A stretch of 64,000 bases of DNA from an uncultured Oscillospiraceae bacterium (GTDB lineage: Bacteria > Bacillota > Clostridia > Oscillospirales > Ruminococcaceae). The DNA lies in NCBI GenBank assembly GCA_934465295.1, contig CAKSKU010000009.1:36997-100996 (forward strand). The letters are read 5' to 3'. The position numbers and the translations under genes are program-made. This document shows positions 61,269 to 64,000 of this stretch, piece by piece. The notes beneath the pieces were generated by a model. It worked only from the letters and a program-made list of their open reading frames with translations, was not told the DNA's origin and searched no databases. How positions within the stretch are numbered: position 1 is the stretch's first letter; each line of letters opens with the position of its first letter.

Positions 61269-62045
61269 ATGAAATACACACAAGGCTGCTACCCTATCAT
61301 ATCCAAAACAGCTCTTGCAAAAGAAATTTACGATATGACAATACTCTGCCCCGATGCCGCTCAGGCTGCACAGCCGGGTCAGTTCATTAATATAAAGGTT
61401 GACGGATTTATGCTCCGCCGACCTATTTCGATATGCGGCATAGACAAGGAAAAAGGAACTCTCCGCATTGTTTTTGAAGTCAGAGGAAAGGGCACAAAGG
61501 AGCTTTCACAGCTTGCAGAGGGCGACCTTATTGACATTATCGCACCGCTCGGTGGAAACGGATTCAAGCTTGACGGCTATAACAAGGCTGTAATCATCGG
61601 CGGCGGCATAGGAAATCCTCCGATGGTTCCGATTGCTGAACACTTCGGCGCAAATGCCAAGGTGATAAGCGGTTTCAGAAACTCCTCCGCTGTTATTCTT
61701 CAGAATGATTTTGCCAAGACGGGCGCACAAACTATCCTCTGCACCGACGACGGCTCGGCAGGAAGAAAAGGCTTCGTTACCGATGCGCTCAAGGAAGAGA
61801 TCGCAAAGGAAAAGCCTGATGTTATCTATGCCTGCGGTCCTTCCGTAATGCTCAAAAAAATTGTTGAGATCGCAAGGGAAAACGGCATAAAGACGCAGGT
61901 TTCGCTTGAAGAAAGAATGGGCTGCGGAATAGGCGCTTGCCTTGTCTGCGTTTGCAGAACTATCCGTGACGGCGAGGAATTTTATTCCCACGTCTGCAAG
62001 GACGGTCCCGTATTTGACGGCGAGGAGGTAAATTTCGATGAATAA
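61269..62045 (+). CDS. pyrK: Dihydroorotate dehydrogenase B, electron-transfer subunit
   Basis: A 258-residue flavoprotein with a [2Fe-2S] cluster. Residues 1-100 are the FAD-binding domain (PGQFINIKVDGFMLRRPISI), about 100-215 the NAD-binding domain (VIIGGGIGNPPMVPIA) and the C-terminal cysteines in MGCGIGACLVCVCR and HVCKDGPVF bind the cluster. It passes electrons to NAD from PyrD. The ATG at 61269 follows AGGAGG; an earlier in-frame start is rejected. It overlaps pyrD by 8 bases. Confidence 0.94.
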   Translation: MKYTQGCYPIISKTALAKEIYDMTILCPDAAQAAQPGQFINIKVDGFMLRRPISICGIDKEKGTLRIVFEVRGKGTKELSQLAEGDLIDIIAPLGGNGFKLDGYNKAVIIGGGIGNPPMVPIAEHFGANAKVISGFRNSSAVILQNDFAKTGAQTILCTDDGSAGRKGFVTDALKEEIAKEKPDVIYACGPSVMLKKIVEIARENGIKTQVSLEERMGCGIGACLVCVCRTIRDGEEFYSHVCKDGPVFDGEEVNFDE

Positions 62046-62949
62046 ATTAGCTGTAAATTTCGCAGGAGTTGACTTCAAAAACCCTGTTATCCCTGCATCG
62101 GGAACATTCGGCTACGGCAAGGAATATGAAGAGTTCTTCGACCTATCCAAGCTCGGCGGCATCAGCGTAAAGGGTACGACCGAAAATCTCCGCACGGGAA
62201 ATCTTCCTCCGAGAATTGCTGAAACACCGTCGGGTATGCTCAACAGCGTCGGACTTCAGAACCCGGGCGTTGACCATTTCATCGCACACGAACTCCCCTA
62301 CCTTATGGGAAAAAATACAGTCATCATCGCAAATATGGCAGGCTCGACTGCTGACGGCTATCGTGAAGTTGCTGAAAAGCTCGACCGGACCGATGTTCCG
62401 ATGATCGAGGTAAACATTTCCTGCCCGAACGTCAAGGCAGGCGGCGCAGCATTCGGCGTAAGCTGCGAGGGTGCGGCTCAGATAACAAAGATAGTTCGTG
62501 CAGCAACAAAGAAGCCGATAATGATAAAGCTTTCTCCTAATGTTACGAACATTGCAGAGATCGCAAAGGCTGTCGAAGCTGAGGGTGCAGACGCAGTTTC
62601 GCTTATCAACACGCTTCTCGGAATGAGAATAGATATCCGCACAAAGCGCCCTATTCTTCACAATAATGTCGGCGGACTTTCGGGTCCTGCTGTTTTCCCC
62701 GTTGCCGTAAGAATGGTATGGCAGGTCGCAAACGCTGTTAAGATCCCCGTTTGCGGAATGGGTGGCATCTCCACTTGGGAGGACGCTGTTGAAATGATGA
62801 TGGCAGGTGCTTCGACTGTTCAGGTCGGCGCTGCACTTTTCAATGATCCTCTTGCAGCTGTAAAAATAATCGACGGTCTTGAAAAATATGTGGAGGACAA
62901 CCACCTCAACAGCATCAATGACATTGTCGGCGCAGTTAAGCCATGGTAA
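62038..62949 (+). CDS. pyrD: Dihydroorotate dehydrogenase B, catalytic subunit
   Basis: A 303-residue FMN enzyme of class 1B. The active-site base is Cys in VNISCPNVKAGG, and PASGTFGYGKEY and NVGGLSGPAVFP are typical. It oxidises dihydroorotate to orotate in the cytosol and uses PyrK to reach NAD+. GAGGAGG stands before the ATG, inside the end of pyrK. The pathway's pyrB and pyrE genes are not in the window. Confidence 0.96.
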   Translation: MNKLAVNFAGVDFKNPVIPASGTFGYGKEYEEFFDLSKLGGISVKGTTENLRTGNLPPRIAETPSGMLNSVGLQNPGVDHFIAHELPYLMGKNTVIIANMAGSTADGYREVAEKLDRTDVPMIEVNISCPNVKAGGAAFGVSCEGAAQITKIVRAATKKPIMIKLSPNVTNIAEIAKAVEAEGADAVSLINTLLGMRIDIRTKRPILHNNVGGLSGPAVFPVAVRMVWQVANAVKIPVCGMGGISTWEDAVEMMMAGASTVQVGAALFNDPLAAVKIIDGLEKYVEDNHLNSINDIVGAVKPW

Positions 62950-62969
62950 CGGAGGTCACCCCTTTATAA

Positions 62970-63908
62970 ATGGAAACTAAAAAAAGCATACTTGAAAATC
63001 CTCAAATGGTGCTGCCGTCGGCGATGCTCTGCTGCCTTTTGTGGGGCAGTGCATTTCCGCTGGTGAAGATAGGATTTTCGTGGCTCAACATCTCGTCCGA
63101 GGATATCCCGACTGAGATACTTTACGCAGGACTTCGCTTCACGCTTGCAGGGGTTATCGCAATTATCATCACAAGCCTTATAAGCGGAAAATTTCTCCGC
63201 CCGACAATGAAAAGCCTGCCGAAAGTCTTCTCACTCAGTATGTTCCAGACGATATTGCAGTATCTTTTCTTCTACATCGGACTTTCCAACACCTCGGGCG
63301 TAAAAGCCTCGGTAATTGAGGCGATGAATGTTTTCGTTGCGCTCATCGTTTCCTGCCTTATCTTCCGAATGGAAAAATTCACCGCAGCGAAGATCATCGG
63401 AAGCATTATCGGATTCGCAGGAGTTGTTATAATCAATGTCAGCAAAGGCGACCTCGCAGGTGGACTTACACTCAAAGGCGAGGGCTTCATACTTATCTCG
63501 ACCGTGGCGTATGCGTTTTCTTCCGTGCTGATGAAGCACTGGTCGAACGAAGAAAACCCGATGATGATGAGCGCATGGCAATTTCTGCTCGGAGGTATCG
63601 TTATGTCGATCATCGGCTTTGCGCTCGGCGGCAGGATAAGCGGATTTGACCTGAGATCTGTACTGCTGCTGATATACCTTGCATCACTCTCGGCGATAGC
63701 ATATTCGCTCTGGGCATCGCTCCTCAAATATTATCCCGTTTCAAGAATTGCCGTTTATGGTTTTATGAACCCCGTTTTCGGATTTATTCTTTCGGCGTTC
63801 CTGCTCGGAGAATCGGAAGCGTTCGGTCTGAAAAGCATTGCGGCACTTGTGCTTGTGTGCCTTGGGATCTACATTGTCAATTATACAAAAAAGACGAATA
63901 AAGCTTAA
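62970..63908 (+). CDS. DMT-superfamily (EamA) transporter
   Basis: A 312-residue membrane protein with 10 spans in two EamA halves; LLWGSAFPLVKIGF and AVYGFMNPVFGFILSAFLLGE are characteristic. Substrate unknown; such permeases export or import amino acids, nucleosides or sugars. A GGAGG lies about 14 bases before the ATG, a slightly long spacing. It is 20 bases after pyrD and may be read through from the pyr operon. No terminator of the pyr operon lies between them. Confidence 0.88.
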   Translation: METKKSILENPQMVLPSAMLCCLLWGSAFPLVKIGFSWLNISSEDIPTEILYAGLRFTLAGVIAIIITSLISGKFLRPTMKSLPKVFSLSMFQTILQYLFFYIGLSNTSGVKASVIEAMNVFVALIVSCLIFRMEKFTAAKIIGSIIGFAGVVIINVSKGDLAGGLTLKGEGFILISTVAYAFSSVLMKHWSNEENPMMMSAWQFLLGGIVMSIIGFALGGRISGFDLRSVLLLIYLASLSAIAYSLWASLLKYYPVSRIAVYGFMNPVFGFILSAFLLGESEAFGLKSIAALVLVCLGIYIVNYTKKTNKA

Positions 63909-63928
63909 AATAACCGCTGTTCATGATA

Positions 63929-64000
63929 TGTACCCTCTTTACTGGACACCCAGTAAGGAGGGTATTTTTGTGCGATATAATAACGAGTACAAGAGAAAAG
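63929..64000 (+). mobile_element. Left end of a probable IS3-type insertion sequence
   Basis: The bases from 63929 begin TGTACCC and form a near-perfect inverted stem (TACCCTCTTTACTGG with CCAGTAAGGAGGGTA, 63931-63964), containing a GGACACC core like that of IS3-family ends. It is followed at once by a GTG with an ideal ribosome site. The same hairpin plus TTTTT could act as the terminator for the upstream transporter gene. Only the left tip is in the window. Confidence 0.45.
63970..64000 (+). CDS. Start of a probable transposase OrfA, cut by the window edge
   Basis: A GTG at 63970 follows AAGGAGGG by about 8 bases, and the ten visible codons read MRYNNEYKRK. Basic, aromatic-rich openings of this type are common in IS3-family OrfA helix-turn-helix proteins. 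Only 31 bases are visible, so this is a suggestion supported by the ribosome site and the adjacent inverted repeat. Confidence 0.4.
   Translation, partial: MRYNNEYKRK

Noticed and set aside
1..64000. tRNA or rRNA genes, CRISPR arrays, prophage or toxin-antitoxin pairs
   Set aside because: None was found by eye. A tRNAscan or CRISPR search would be needed to exclude short or atypical cases.

Overview
The window looks like a chromosome segment from a low-to-mid G+C, Gram-positive, spore-forming anaerobe of the Clostridia, most likely a gut or rumen Ruminococcus-like member of the Oscillospiraceae. This is inferred from gene content and style: type III glutamine synthetase, pyruvate formate-lyase with its activase, an indirect (GatCAB) amidation route, tandem M42 aminopeptidases, gerA, spmAB and sigK sporulation genes, cytosolic GH43 and GH27 glycosidases, AGGAGG-type ribosome binding sites and consensus sigma-A promoters. 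I saw no rRNA, tRNA, CRISPR array or prophage. One mobile-element end probably begins at the right edge.

Layout. 0-6.4 kb: a minus-strand housekeeping operon (DUF951, prfA, Sua5/TsaC, coaE, lytic transglycosylase, start of a peptidase), then a small unknown gene and an S1-domain protein facing rarA. 6.4-15.1 kb: glyA, glnN (GSIII), and a gatC-gatA-gatB-archaeal-type AspRS operon that would make Asn-tRNA. 15.2-20.8 kb: a methionine gamma-lyase-like PLP enzyme, two M42 peptidases with a coupled GNAT gene, and murD. 20.8-25.5 kb: a lipid-II-flippase-like MOP protein, two very small genes beside sigK, a trypsin-like membrane protease and a PopT (DUF368) undecaprenyl-phosphate carrier. 25.6-35.2 kb: an EAL protein, DUF421/DUF4363, a gerA-type germinant receptor operon, spmAB, an AbrB-like regulator with a long structured leader, and an HD-GYP phosphodiesterase. 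35.2-41.5 kb: a hemicellulose glycosidase operon (GH43, GH27, GH43, GH5 lipoprotein) followed by an AraC regulator. 41.6-47.9 kb: bioY under a double BirA-type operator, a thioesterase, a nuclease-like unknown, Maf, GNAT, mntP under a yybP-ykoY manganese riboswitch, and a MATE pump. 48.2-51.5 kb: pflB-pflA. 51.6-52.7 kb: a lipoprotein made of two tandem repeats. 52.8-63 kb: a PyrR-attenuated pyrimidine operon (pyrR-pyrC-pyrF-carA-carB-unknown membrane protein-pyrK-pyrD). 63-64 kb: a DMT transporter and the start of a probable IS3-type element.

How the parts fit. The pyr genes take bicarbonate and glutamine to carbamoyl phosphate and close and oxidise the dihydroorotate ring, but pyrB and pyrE are not here. 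GatCAB with a non-discriminating AspRS would supply Asn-tRNA. The sporulation and germination genes indicate spore formation. The glycosidase operon handles arabinoxylan- or galactoside-type oligosaccharides in the cytosol, with one surface lipoprotein hydrolase. The most unusual signals are in regulation: a terminator-like hairpin in the glnN leader containing an upstream in-frame ATG and a Gln-Gln pair, a terminator whose stem contains the next operon's -10 box, a double operator around the bioY promoter, structured leaders before the AbrB and HD-GYP genes, and a structured, probably non-coding stretch after glnN.
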